Source: Glandiceps talaboti (taxonomy: Eukaryota > Hemichordata > Enteropneusta > Spengelidae). Taken from it: DNA of 64,000 bases. Under the pieces are notes generated by a model. That model worked only from the letters and a program-made list of their open reading frames with translations, was not told where the DNA came from and ran no database searches. The stretch is from positions 18,182,776 to 18,246,775 of the forward strand of contig NC_135568.1 of NCBI RefSeq assembly GCF_964340395.1, given 5' to 3'. The translations under genes and the position numbers were made by a program. Positions 1 to 15,000 of the stretch are shown here, one piece after another. Each line of letters starts with the position of its first letter. Positions within the stretch are counted from its first letter, which is position 1.

Positions 1-3000
1 TTCAGTAATTTTACAATTACAAATGCTCACTTACTTCTTTCACTTCTGATTGGCTATCTGATCTTCATCTGCCCTCTATTTTCGTGCCATCTTGGGTGGC
101 CTTGGAGTTCCATCCTGAAAGGAATGAATCAAACAGTACAGTATAATCTTATTGAAGCAATGAAATAACAGTCATTCAGATTCTAATATTTACTCTTATG
201 TTGCCGCTACTCACAATGACCTTTTTGAAAAATATTACTGTCAATAATATAATTATGCTAATCTCCAAAATGTTTCTACATTCAGCTACAATCTACTTGT
301 GACATAAGGTAGTCACTGCTTGTCATGTGCTTAGTACTGACAAAAGACCCTTTAGATAACTTGTACTTTCCACTGCTAAAAGAAAACAACTTTGGGCAAA
401 AAACCAAATGGCCATTTTCAGTACTTTTACAATTCCAAATGCTCACTTACTTCTTTCACTTCTGATTGGCTGTCTGATGTTCATCTGCCCTCTATTTTCG
501 TGCCATCTTGGGTGGCCTTGGAGTTCCATCCTGAAAGGAATGAATCAAACAGTACAGTATAATCTTATTGAAGGAATGAAATAACAGTCATTCAGATTCT
601 AATATTTACTCTTACGTTGCCGCTACTCACAATGACCTTTTTGAAAAATATTACTGTCAATAATATAATTATGCTAATCTCCAAAATGTTTCTTCATTCA
701 GCTACAATCTACTTGTGACATAAGGTTGTCACTGCTTGTCATGTGCTTAGTACTGACAAAAGACCCTTTAGATAACTTGTACTTTCCATTGCTAAATGAA
801 AACAACTTTGGCCAAAAAACCTAATGGCCCTTTTCAGTAATTTTACAATTCCAAATGCTCACTTACTTCTTTCACTTCTGATTGGCTGTCTGATCTTCAT
901 CTGCCCTCTATTTTCGTGCCATCTTGGGTGGCCTTGGAGTTCCATCCTGAAAGGAATGAATCAAACAGTACAGTATAATCTTATTGAAGCAATGAAATAA
1001 CAGTCATTCAGATTCTAATATTTACTCTTATGTTGCCGCTACTCACAATGACCTTTTTGAAAAATATTACTGTCAATAATATAGTTATGCTAATCTCCAA
1101 AATGTTTCTACATTAAGCTACAATCTACTTGTGACATAAGGTAGTCACTGCTTGTCATGTGCTTAGTACTGACAAAAGACCCTTTAGATAACTTGTACTT
1201 TCCATTGTTAAAAGAAAACAACTTTGGGCAAAAAACCTAATGCCATTTTCAGTAATTTTACAATTCCAAATGCTCACTTACTTCTTTCACTTCTGATTGG
1301 CTGTCTGATGTTCATCTGCCCTCTATTTTCGTGCCATCTTGGGTGGCCTTGGAGTTCCATCCTGAAAGGAATGAATCAAACAGTATAGTATAATCTTTTT
1401 GAAGCAATGAAATAACAGTCATTCAGATTCTAATATTTACTCTTACGTTGCCGCTACTCACAATGACCTTTTTCAAAAATATTACTGCCAATAATATAAT
1501 TATGCTAATCTCCAAAATGTTTCTACATTCAGCTACAATCTACTTGTGACATAAGGTTGTCACTGCTTGTCATGTGCTTAGTACTGACAAAACACCCTTT
1601 AGATAACTTGTACTTTCCACTGCTAAAAGAAAACAACTTTAGGCAAAAAACCTAATGGCCATTTTCAGTAATTTTACAATTCCAAATGCTCACTTACTTC
1701 TTTCACTTCTGATTGGCTGTCTGATCTTCATCTGCCCTCTATTTTCGTGCCATCTTGGGTGGCCTTGGAGTTCCATCCTGAAAGGAATGAATCAAACAGT
1801 ACAGTATAATCTTATTGAAGCAATGAAATAACAGTCATTCAGATTCTAATATTTACTCTTAAATTGCCGCTACTCACAATGACCTTTTTGAAAAACATTA
1901 CTGTCAATAATATAATTATGCTAATCTCCAAAATGTTTCTACATTCAGCTACAATCTAGTTGTGACATAAGGTTGTCACTACTTGTCATGTGCTTAGTAC
2001 TGACAAAATATCCTTTAGATAACTTGTACTTTCCATTGCTAAAAGAAAACAACTTTGGCCAAAAAACGTGAGGGCCATTTTCAGTAATTTTACAATTCCA
2101 AATGCTCACTTACTTCTTTCACTTCTGATTGGCTGTCTGATGTTCATCTGCCCTCTATTTTCGTGCCATCTTGGGTGGCCTTGGAGTTCCATCCTGAAAG
2201 GAATGAATCAAACAGTACAGTATAATCTTATTGAAGCAATGAAATAACAGTCATTCAGATTCTAATATTTACTCTTAAATTGCCGCTACTAAAGTGACCT
2301 TTTTGATAAATATCACTGCCAATAATATAGTTATGTTGATCTCCAAAATGTTTCTTCTTTCAGCTACAATTTACTTGTGACATAAGGTTGTCACTGCTTG
2401 TCATGTGCTTAGTAATGACAAAACACCCATTAGATAACTTGTACTTTCCATTGCTAAAAGAAAACAACTTTGGCCAAAAAACGTGAAGGCCATTTTCAGT
2501 AATTTTACAATTCCAAACGCTTACTTACTTCTTTCACTTCTGATTGGCTGTCTGATCTTCATCTGCCATCTATTTTCGTGCCATCTTGGGTGGCCTTGGA
2601 GTTCCATCCTGAAAGGAATGAATCAAACAGTACAGTATAATCTTATTGAAGCAATGAAATAACAGTCATTCAGATTCTAATATTTACTCTTACGTTGCCG
2701 CTACTCACAATGACCTTTTTCAAAAATATTACTGCCAATAATATAATTATGCTAATCTCCAAAATGTTTCTACATTCAGCTACAATCTACTTGTGACATA
2801 AGGTTGTCACTGCTTGTCATGTGCTTAGTACTGACAAAACACCCTTTAGATAACTTGTACTTTCCATTGCTAAAAGAAAACAACTTTGGCCAAAAAACCT
2901 AATGGCCATTTTCAGTAATTTTACAATTCCAAATGCTCACATACTTCTTTCACTTCTGATTGTCGGCTGTCTGATCTTCATCTGCCCTCTATTTTCGTGC

Positions 3001-6000
3001 CATCTTGGGTGGCCTTGGAGTTCCATCCTGAAAGGAATGAATCAAACAGTACAGTATAATCTTACTGAAGCAATGAAATAACAGTCATTCAGATTCTAAT
3101 ATTTACTCTTACGTTGCCGCTACTCACAATGACCTTTTTCAAAAATATTACTGCCAACAATATAATTATGCTAATCTCCAAAATGTTTCTGCATTCAGCT
3201 ACAATCTACTTGTGACATAAGGTTGTCACTGCTTGTCATGTGCTTAGTACTGACAAAAGACCCTTTAGATAACTTGTACTTTCCATTGCTAAAAGAAAAC
3301 AACTTTGGCCAAAAAACCCAATGGCCATTTTCAGTAATTTTACAATTCCAAATGCTCACTTACTTCTTTCACTTCTGATTGGCTGTCTGATGTTCATCTG
3401 CCCTCTATTTTCGTGCCATCTTGGGTGGCCTTGGAGTTCCATCCTGAAAGGAATGAATCAAACAGTACAGTATAATCTTATTGAAGCAATGAAATAACAG
3501 TCATTCAGATTCTAATATTTACTCTTACGTTGCCGCTACTCACAATGACCTTTTTGAAAAATATTACTGCCAATAATATAATTATGCTAATCTCCAAAAT
3601 GTTTCTACATTCAGCTACAATCTACTTGTGACATAAGGTTGTCACTGCTTGTCATGTGCTTAGTACTGACAAAAGACCCTTTAGATAACTTGTACTTTCC
3701 ATTGCTAAAAGAAAACAACTTTGGGCAAAAAACCTAATGGCCATTTTCAGTACTTTTACAATTCCAAATGCTCACTTACTTCTTTCACTTCTGATTGGCT
3801 GTCTGATATTCATCAGCCCTCTATATTCGTGCCATCTTCGGTGGCCTTGGAGTTCCATCCTGAAAGGAATGAATCAAACAGTATAGTATAATCTTATTGA
3901 AGCAATGAAATAACAGTCATTCAGATTCTAATATTTACTCTTATGTTGCCGCTACTCACAATGACCTTTTTGATAAATATTACTGTCAATAATATAATTA
4001 TGCTAATCTTCAAAATGTTTCTACATTCAGCTACAATCTAGTTGTGACATAAGGTTGTCACTACTTGTCATGTGCTTAGTACTGACAAAATATCCTTTAG
4101 ATAACTTGTACTTTCCATTGCTAAAAGAAAACAACTTTGGCCAAAAAACCTAATGGCCATTTTCAGTAATTTTACAATTCCAAATGCTTACTTACTTCTT
4201 TCACTTCTGATTGGCTGTCTGATGTTCGTCTGCCCTCTATTTTCGTGCCATCTTGGGTGGCCTTGGAGTTCCATCCTGAAAGGAATGAATCAAACAGTAC
4301 AGTATAATCTTATTGAAGCAATGAAATAACAGTCATTCAGATTCTAATATTAACTCTTACGTTGCCGCTACTCACAATGACCTTTTTCAAAAATATTACT
4401 GCCAATAATATAATTATGCTAATCTCCAAAATGTTTCTACATTCAGCTACAATCTACTTGTGACATAAGGTTGTCACTGCTTGTCATGTGCTTAGTACTG
4501 ACAAAAGACCCTTTAGATAACTTGTACTTTCCATTGCTAAAAGAAAACAACTTTGGGCAAAAAACCTAATGACCATTTTCAGTAATTTTACAATTCCAAA
4601 TGCTCACTTACTTCTTTCACTTCTGATTGGCTGTCTGATCTTCATCTGCCCTCTATTTTCGTGCCATCTTGGGTGGCCTTGGAGTTCCATCCTGAAAGTA
4701 ATGAATCAAACAGTACAGTATAATCTTATTGAAGCTATGAAATAACAGTCATTCAGATTCTAATATTTACTCTTACGTTGCCGCTACTCACAATGACCTT
4801 TTTGAAAAATATTACTGCCAATAATATAATTATGCTAATCTCCAAAATGTTTCTACATTCAGCTACAATCTACTTGTGACATAAGGTTGTCACTGCTTGT
4901 CATGTGCTTAGTACTGACAAAAGACCCTTTAGATAACTTGTACTTTCCATTGCTAAAAGAAAACAACTTTGGGCAAAAAACCAAATGGCCATTTTCAGTA
5001 CTTTTACAATTCCAAATGCTTACTTACTTCTTTCACTTCTGATTGGCTGTCTGATGTTCATCTGCCCTCTATTTTCGTGCCATCTTGGGTGGCCTTGGAG
5101 TTCCATCCTGAAAGGAATGAATCAAACAGTACAGTATAATCTTATTGAAGCAATGAAATAACAGTCATTCAGATTCTAATATTTACTCTTATGTTGCCGC
5201 TACTCACAATGACCTTTTTGAAAAATATTAGTCAATAATATAATTATGCTAATCTCCAAAATGTTTCTACATTCAGCTACAATCTACTTGTGACATAAGG
5301 TTGTCACTGCTTGTTATGTGCTTAGTACCGACAAAACACCCTTTAGATAACTTGTACTTTCAAATGCTAAAAGAAAACAACTTTGGGCAAAAAACCTAAT
5401 GGCCATTTTCAGTAATTTTACAATTCCAAATGCTCACTTACTTCTTTCACTTCTGATTGGCTGTCTGATGTTCATCTGCCCTCTATTTTCGTGCCATCTT
5501 GGGTGGCCTTGGAGTTCCATCCTGAAAGGAATGAATCAAACAGTACAGTATAATCTTATTGAAGCAATGAAATAACAGTCATTCAGATTCTAATATTAAC
5601 TCTTACGTTGCCGCTACTCACAATGACCTTTTTCAAAAATATTACTGCCAATAATATAATTATGCTAATCTCCAAAATGTTTCTACATTCAGCTACAATC
5701 TACTTGTGACATAAGGTTGTCACTGCTTGTCATGTGCTTAGTACTGACAAAAGACCCTTTAGATAACTTGTACTTTCCATTGCTAAAAGAAAACAACTTT
5801 GGGCAAAAAACCTAATGACCATTTTCAGTAATTTTACAATTCCAAATGCTCACTTACTTCTTTCACTTCTGATTGGCTGTCTGATCTTCATCTGCCCTCT
5901 ATTTTCGTGCCATCTTGGGTGGCCTTGGAGTTCCATCCTGAAAGTAATGAATCAAACAGTACAGTATAATCTTATTGAAGCTATGAAATAACAGTCATTC

Positions 6001-9000
6001 AGATTCTAATATTTACTCTTACGTTGCCGCTACTCACAATGACCTTTTTGAAAAATATTACTGCCAATAATATAATTATGCTAATCTCCAAAATGTTTCT
6101 ACATTCAGCTACAATCTACTTGTGACATAAGGTTGTCACTGCTTGTCATGTGCTTAGTACTGACAAAAGACCCTTTAGATAACTTGTACTTTCCATTGCT
6201 AAAAGAAAACAACTTTGGGCAAAAAACCAAATGGCCATTTTCAGTACTTTTACAATTCCAAATGCTTACTTACTTCTTTCACTTCTGATTGGCTGTCTGA
6301 TGTTCATCTGCCCTCTATTTTCGTGCCATCTTGGGTGGCCTTGGAGTTCCATCCTGAAAGGAATGAATCAAACAGTACAGTATAATCTTATTGAAGCAAT
6401 GAAATAACAGTCATTCAGATTCTAATATTTACTCTTATGTTGCCGCTACTCACAATGACCTTTTTGAAAAATATTAGTCAATAATATAATTATGCTAATC
6501 TCCAAAATGTTTCTACATTCAGCTACAATCTACTTGTGACATAAGGTTGTCACTGCTTGTCATGTGCTTAGTACCGACAAAACACCCTTTAGATAACTTG
6601 TACTTTCAAATGCTAAAAGAAAACAACTTTGGGCAAAAAACCTAATGGCCATTTTCAGTAATTTTACAATTCCAAATGCTCACTTACTTCTTTCACTTCT
6701 GATTGGCTGTCTGATGTTCATCTGCCCTCTATTTTCGTGCCATCTTGGGTGGCCTTGGAGTTCCATCCTGAAAGGAATGAATCAAACAGTACAGTATAAT
6801 CTTATTGAAGCAATGAAATAACAGTCATTCAGATTCTAATATTTACTCTTACGTTGCCGCTACTCACAATAACCTTTTTGAAAAAATATTACTGCCAATA
6901 ATATAATTATGCTAATCTCAAAATGTTTCTACATTCAGCTACAATCTACTTGTGACATAAGGTTGACATTGCTTGTCATGTGCTTAGTACTGACAAAAGA
7001 CCCTTTAGATAACTTGTACTTTCCATTGCTAAAAGAAAACAACTTTGGCCAAAAAACCTAATGGCCATTTTCAGTAATTTTACAATTCCAAATGCTTACT
7101 TACTTCTTTCACTTCTGATTGGCTGTCTGATCTTCATCTGCCCTCTATTTTCGTGCCATCTTGGGTGGCCTTGGAGTTCCATCCTGAAAGGAATGAATCA
7201 AACAGTACAGTATAATCTTATTGAAGCAATGAAATAACAGTCATTCAGATTCTAATATTTACTCTTACGTTGCCGCTACTCACAATAACCTTTTTGAAAA
7301 ATATTACTGCCAATAATATAATTATGCTAATCTCAAAATGTTTCTACATTCTGCTACAATCTACTTGTGACATAAGGTTGTCACTGCTTGTCATGTGCTT
7401 TGTACTGACAAAAGACCCTTTAGATAACTTGTACTTTCCATTGCTAAAAGAAAACAACTTTGGGCAAAAAACCTAATGGCCAATTTCAGTAATTTTACAA
7501 TTCCAAATGCTCACTTACTTCTTTCACTTCTGATTGGCTGTCTGATGTTCATCAGCCCTCTATTTTCGTGCCATCTTGGGTGGCCTTGGAGTTCCATCCT
7601 GAAAGGAATGAATCAAACGTATAGTATAATCTTATTGAAGCAATGAAATAACAGTCATTCAGATTCTAATATTTACTCTTATGTTGCTGCTACTCACAAT
7701 GACCTTTTTGAAAAATATTACTGTCAATAATATAATTATGCTAATCTCCAAAATGTTTCTACATTCAGCTACAATCTACTTGTGACATAAGGTTGTCACT
7801 ACTTGTCATGTGCTTAGTACTGACAAAATATCCTTTAGATAACTTGTACTTTCCATTGCTAAAAGAAAACAACTTTGGCCAAAAAACCTAATGGCCATTT
7901 TCAGTAATTTTACAATTCCAAATGCTTACTTACTTCTTTCACTTCTGATTGGCTGTCTGATGTTCATCTGCCCTCTATTTTCGTGCCATCTTGGGTGGCC
8001 TTGGAGTTCCATCCTGAAAGAAATGAATCAAACAGTACAGTATAATCTTATTGAAGCAATGAAATAACAGTCATTCAGATTCTAATATTTACTCTTAAAT
8101 TGCCGCTACTAACAGTGAGCTTTTTGATAAATATCAATGCCAATAATATAGTTATGTTGATCTCCAAAATGTTTCTTCTTTCAGCTACAATTTACTTGAG
8201 ACATAAGGTTGTCACTGCTTGTCATGTGCTTAGTACTGACAAAACACCCTTTAGATAACTTGTACTTTCCACTGCTAAAAGAAAACAACTTTGGGCAAAA
8301 AACCAAATGGCCATTTTCAGTAATTTTACAATTCCAAATGCTCACTTACTTCTTTCACTTCTGATTGGCTGTCTGATCTTCATCTGCCCTCTATTTTCGT
8401 GCCATCTTGGGTGGCCTTGGAGTTCCATCCTGAAAGGAATGAATCAAACAGTACAGTATAATCTTATTGAAGCAATGAAATAACAGTCATTCAGATTCTA
8501 ATATTTACTCTTATGTTGCCGCTACTAAAGTGACCTTTTTGATAAATATCACTGCCAATAATATAGTTATGTTGATCTCCAAAATGTTTCTTCTTTCAGC
8601 TACAATTTACTTGTGACATAAGGTTGTCACTGCTTGTCATGTGCTTAGTACTGACAAAACACCCATTAGATAACTTGTACTTTCCATTGCTAAAAGAAAA
8701 CAACTTTGGCCAAAAAACGTGAAGGCCATTTTCAGTAATTTTACAATTCCAAATGCTTACTTACTTCTTTCACTTCTGATTGGCTGTCTGATCTTCATCT
8801 GCCCTCTATTTTCGTGCCATCTTGGGTGGCCTTGGAGTTCCATCCTGAAAGGAATGAATCAAACAGTACAGTATAATCTTATTGAAGCAATGAAATAACA
8901 GTCATTCAGATTCTAATATTTACTCTTATGTTGCCGCTACTCACAATGACCTTTTTGAAAAATATTACTGTCAGTAATATAATTATGCTAATCTCCAAAA

Positions 9001-12000
9001 TGTTTCTACATTCAGCTACAATCTACTTGTGACATAAGGTTGTCACTACTTGTCATGTGCTTAGTACTGACAAAATATCCTTTAGATAACTTGTACTTTC
9101 CATTGCTAAAAGAAAACAACTTTGGCCAAAAAACCTAATGGCCCTTTTCAGTAATTTTACAATTCCAAATGCTTACTTACTTCTTTCCCTTCTGATTGGC
9201 TGTCTGATGTTCATCTTCCCTCTATTTTCGTGCCATCTTGGGTGGCCTTGGAGTTCCATCCTGAAAGGAATGAATCAAACAGTACAGTATAATCTTATTG
9301 AAGCTATGAAATAACAGTCATTCAGATTCTAATATTTACTCTTAAATTGCCGCTACTCACAATGACCTTTTTGAAAAATATTACTGCCAATAATATAATT
9401 ATGCTAATCTCCAAAATGTTTCTACATTCAGCTACAATCTACTTGTGACATAAGGTTGTCACTGCTTGTCATGTGCTTAGTACTGACAAAAGACCCTTTA
9501 GATAACTTGTACTTTCCATTGCTAAAAGAAAACAACTTTGGCCAAAAAACTTAATGGCCATTTTCAGTAATTTTACAATTCCAAATGCTCACTTACTTCT
9601 TTCACTTCTGATTGGCTGTCTGATGTTCATCTGCCCTCTATTTTCGTGCCATCTTGGGTGGCCTTGGAGTTCCATCCTGAAAGGAATGAATCAAACAGTA
9701 CAGTATAATCTTATTGAAGCAATGAAATAACAGTCATTCAGATTCTAATATTTACTCTTACGTTGCCGCTACTCACAATAACCTTTTTGAAAAATATTAC
9801 TGCCAATAATATAATTATGCTAATCTCAAAATGTTTCTACATTCAGCTACAATCTACTTGTGACATAAGGTTGACATTGCTTGTCATGTGCTTAGTACTG
9901 ACAAAAGACCCTTTAGATAACTTGTACTTTCCATTGCTAAACGAAAACAACTTTGGCCAAAAAACCTAATGGCCATTTTCAGTAATTTTACAATTCCAAA
10001 TGCTCACTTACTTCTTTCACTTCTGATTGGCTGTCTGATGTTCATCTGCCCTCTATTTTCGTGCCATCTTGGGTGGCCTTGGAGTTCCATCCTGAAAGGA
10101 ATGAATCAAACAGTACAGTATAATCTTATTGAAGCAATGAAATAACAGTCATTCAGATTCTAATATTTACTCTTAAATTGCCGCTACTAACAGTGAGCTT
10201 TTTGATAAATATCGATGCCAATAATATAGTTATGTTGATCTCCAAAATGTTTCTTCTTTCAGCTACAATTTACTTGAGACATAAGGTTGTCACTGCTTGT
10301 CATGTGCTTAGTACTGACAAAACACCCTTTAGATAACTTGTACTTTCCACTGCTAAAAGAAAACAACTTTGGGCAAAAAACCTAATGGCCATTTTCAGTA
10401 ATTTTACAATTCCAAATGCTCACTTACTTCTTTCACTTCTGATTGGCTGTCTGATCTTCATCTGCCCTCTATTTTCGTGCCATCTTGGGTGGCCTTGGAG
10501 TTCCATCCTGAAAGGAATGAATCAAACAGTACAGTATAATCTTATTGAAGCAATGAAATAACAGTCATTCAGATTCTAATATTTACTCTTAAATTGCCGC
10601 TACTAAAGTGACCTTTTTGATAAATATCACTGCCAATAATATAGTTATGTTGATCTCCAAAATGTTTCTTCTTTCAGCTACAATTTACTTGTGACATAAG
10701 GTTGTCACTGCTTGTCATGTGCTTAGTACTGACAAAACACCCATTAGATAACTTGTACTTTCCATTGCTAAAAGACAACAACTTTGGCCAAAAAACGTGA
10801 AGGCCATTTTCAGTAATTTTACAATTCCAAATGCTTACTTACTTCTTTCACTTCTGATTGGCTGTCTGATCTTCATCTGCCCTCTATTTTCGTGCCATCT
10901 TGGGTGGCCTTGGACTTCCATCCTGAAAGGAATGAATCAAACAGTACAGTATAATCTTATTGAAGCAATGAAATAACAGTCATTCAGATTCTAATATTTA
11001 CTCTTATGTTGCCGCTACTCACAATGACCTTTTTGAAAAATATTACTGTCAATAATATAATTATGCTAATCTCCAAAATGTTTCTACATTCAGCTACAAT
11101 CTACTTGTGACATAAGGTTGTCACTACTTGTCATGTGCTTAGTACTGACAAAATATCCTTTAGATAACTTGTACTTTCCATTGCTAAAAGAAAACAACTT
11201 TGGCCAAAAAACCTAATGGCCCTTTTCAGTAATTTTACAATTCCAAATGCTTACTTACTTCTTTCCCTTCTGATTGGCTGTCTGATCTTCATCTTCCCTC
11301 TATTTTCGTGCCATCTTGGGTGGCCTTGGAGTTCCATCCTGAAAGGAATGAATCAAACAGTACAGTATAATCTTATTGAAGCTATGAAATAACAGTCATT
11401 CAGATTCTAATATTTACTCTTAAATTGCCGCTACTCACAATGACCTTTTTGAAAAATATTACTGCCAATAATATAATTATGCTAATCTCCAAAATGTTTC
11501 TACATTCAGCTACAATCTACTTGTGACATAAGGTTGTCACTGCTTGTCATGTGCTTAGTACTGACAAAAGACCCTTTAGATAACTTGTACTTTCCATTGC
11601 TAAAAGAAAACAACTTTGGGCAAAAAACCAAATGGCCATTTTCAGTACTTTTACAAATCCAAATGCTCACTTACTTCTTTCACTTCTGATTGGCTGTCTG
11701 ATGTTCATCAGCCCTCTATTTTCGTGCCATCTTGGGTGGCCTTGGAGTTCCATCCTGAAAGGAATGAATCAAACGTATAGTATAATCTTATTGAAGCAAT
11801 GAAATAACAGTCATTCAGATTCTAATATTTACTCTTATGTTGCTGCTACTCACAATGACCTTTTTGAAAAATATTACTGTCAATAATATAATTATGCTAA
11901 TCTCCAAAATGTTTCTACATTCAGCTACAATCTACTTGTGACATAAGGTTGTCACTACTTGTCATGTGCTTAGTACTGACAAAATATCCTTTAGATAACT

Positions 12001-15000
12001 TGTACTTTCCATTGCTAAAAGAAAACAACTTTGGCCAAAAAACCTAATGGCCATTTTCAGTAATTTTACAATTCCAAATGCTTACTTACTTCTTTCACTT
12101 CTGATTGGCTGTCTGATGTTCATCTGCCCTCTATTTTCGTGCCATCTTGGGTGGCCTTGGAGTTCCATCCTGAAAGAAATGAATCAAACAGTACAGTATA
12201 ATCTTATTGAAGCAATGAAATAACAGTCATTCAGATTCTAATATTTACTCTTAAATTGCCGCTACTAACAGTGAGCTTTTTGATAAATATCAATGCCAAT
12301 AATATAGTTATGTTGATCTCCAAAATGTTTCTTCTTTCAGCTACAATTTACTTGAGACATAAGGTTGTCACTGCTTGTCATGTGCTTAGTACTGACAAAA
12401 CACCCTTTAGATAACTTGTACTTTCCACTGCTAAAAGAAAACAACTTTGGGCAAAAAACCAAATGGCCATTTTCAGTAATTTTACAATTCCAAATGCTCA
12501 CTTACTTCTTTCACTTCTGATTGGCTGTCTGATCTTCATCTGCCCTCTATTTTCGTGCCATCTTGGGTGGCCTTGGAGTTCCATCCTGAAAGGAATGAAT
12601 CAAACAGTACAGTATAATCTTATTGAAGCAATGAAATAACAGTCATTCAGATTCTAATATTTACTCTTATGTTGCCGCTACTAAAGTGACCTTTTTGATA
12701 AATATCACTGCCAATAATATAGTTATGTTGATCTCCAAAATGTTTCTTCTTTCAGCTACAATTTACTTGTGACATAAGGTTGTCACTGCTTGTCATGTGC
12801 TTAGTACTGACAAAACACCCATTAGATAACTTGTACTTTCCATTGCTAAAAGGAAACAACTTTGGCCAAAAAACGTGAAGGCCATTTTCAGTAATTTTAC
12901 AATTCCAAATGCTTACTTACTTCTTTCACTTCTGATTGGCTGTCTGATCTTCATCTGCCCTCTATTTTCGTGCCATCTTGGGTGGCCTTGGAGTTCCATC
13001 CTGAAAGGAATGAATCAAACAGTACAGTATAATCTTATTGAAGCAATGAAATAACAGTCATTCAGATTCTAATATTTACTCTTATGTTGCCGCTACTCAC
13101 AATGACCTTTTTGAAAAATATTACTGTCAATAATATAATTATGCTAATCTCCAAAATGTTTCTACATTCAGCTACAATCTACTTGTGACATAAGGTTGTC
13201 ACTACTTGTCATGTGCTTAGTACTGACAAAATATCCTTTAGATAACTTGTACTTTCCATTGCTAAAAGAAAACAACTTTGGCCAAAAAACCTAATGGCCC
13301 TTTTCAGTAATTTTACAATTCCAAATGCTTACTTACTTCTTTCCCTTCTGATTGGCTGTCTGATCTTCATCTTCCCTCTATTTTCGTGCCATCTTGGGTG
13401 GCCTTGGAGTTCCATCCTGAAAGGAATGAATCAAACAGTACAGTATAATCTTATTGAAGCTATGAAATAACAGTCATTCAGATTCTAATATTTACTCTTA
13501 AATTGCCGCTACTCACAATGACCTTTTTGAAAAATATTACTGCCAATAATATAATTATGCTAATCTCCAAAATGTTTCTACATTCAGCTACAATCTACTT
13601 GTGACATAAGGTTGTCACTGCTTGTCATGTGCTTAGTACTGACAAAAGACCCTTTAGATAACTTGTACTTTCCATTGCTAAAAGAAAACAACTTTGGCCA
13701 AAAAACTTAATGGCCATTTTCAGTAATTTTACAATTCCAAATGCTCACTTACTTCTTTCACTTCTGATTGGCTGTCTGATGTTCATCTGCCCTCTATTTT
13801 CGTGCCATCTTGGGTGGCCTTGGAGTTCCATCCTGAAAGGAATGAATCAAACAGTACAGTATAATCTTATTGAAGCAATGAAATAACAGTCATTCAGATT
13901 CTAATATTTACTCTTACGTTGCCGCTACTCACAATAACCTTTTTGAAAAATATTACTGCCAATAATATAATTATGCTAATCTCAAAATGTTTCTACATTC
14001 AGCTACAATCTACTTGTGACATAAGGTTGACATTGCTTGTCATGTGCTTAGTACTGACAAAAGACCCTTTAGATAACTTGTACTTTCCATTGCTAAACGA
14101 AAACAACTTTGGCCAAAAAACCTAATGGCCATTTTCAGTAATTTTACAATTCCAAATGCTCACTTACTTCTTTCACTTCTGATTGGCTGTCTGATGTTCA
14201 TCTGCCCTCTATTTTCGTGCCATCTTGGGTGGCCTTGGAGTTCCATCCTGAAAGGAATGAATCAAACAGTACAGTATAATCTTATTGAAGCAATGAAATA
14301 ACAGTCATTCAGATTCTAATATTTACTCTTAAATTGCCGCTACTAACAGTGAGCTTTTTGATAAATATCGATGCCAATAATATAGTTATGTTGATCTCCA
14401 AAATGTTTCTTCTTTCAGCTACAATTTACTTGAGACATAAGGTTGTCACTGCTTGTCATGTGCTTAGTACTGACAAAACACCCTTTAGATAACTTGTACT
14501 TTCCACTGCTAAAAGAAAACAACTTTGGGCAAAAAACCTAATGGCCATTTTCAGTAATTTTACAATTCCAAATGCTCACTTACTTCTTTCACTTCTGATT
14601 GGCTGTCTGATCTTCATCTGCCCTCTATTTTCGTGCCATCTTGGGTGGCCTTGGAGTTCCATCCTGAAAGGAATGAATCAAACAGTACAGTATAATCTTA
14701 TTGAAGCAATGAAATAACAGTCATTCAGATTCTAATATTTACTCTTAAATTGCCGCTACTAAAGTGACCTTTTTGATAAATATCACTGCCAATAATATAG
14801 TTATGTTGATCTCCAAAATGTTTCTTCTTTCAGCTACAATTTACTTGTGACATAAGGTTGTCACTGCTTGTCATGTGCTTAGTACTGACAAAACACCCAT
14901 TAGATAACTTGTACTTTCCATTGCTAAAAGACAACAACTTTGGCCAAAAAACCTAATGGCCATTTTCAGTAATTTTACAATTCCAAATGCTTACTTACTT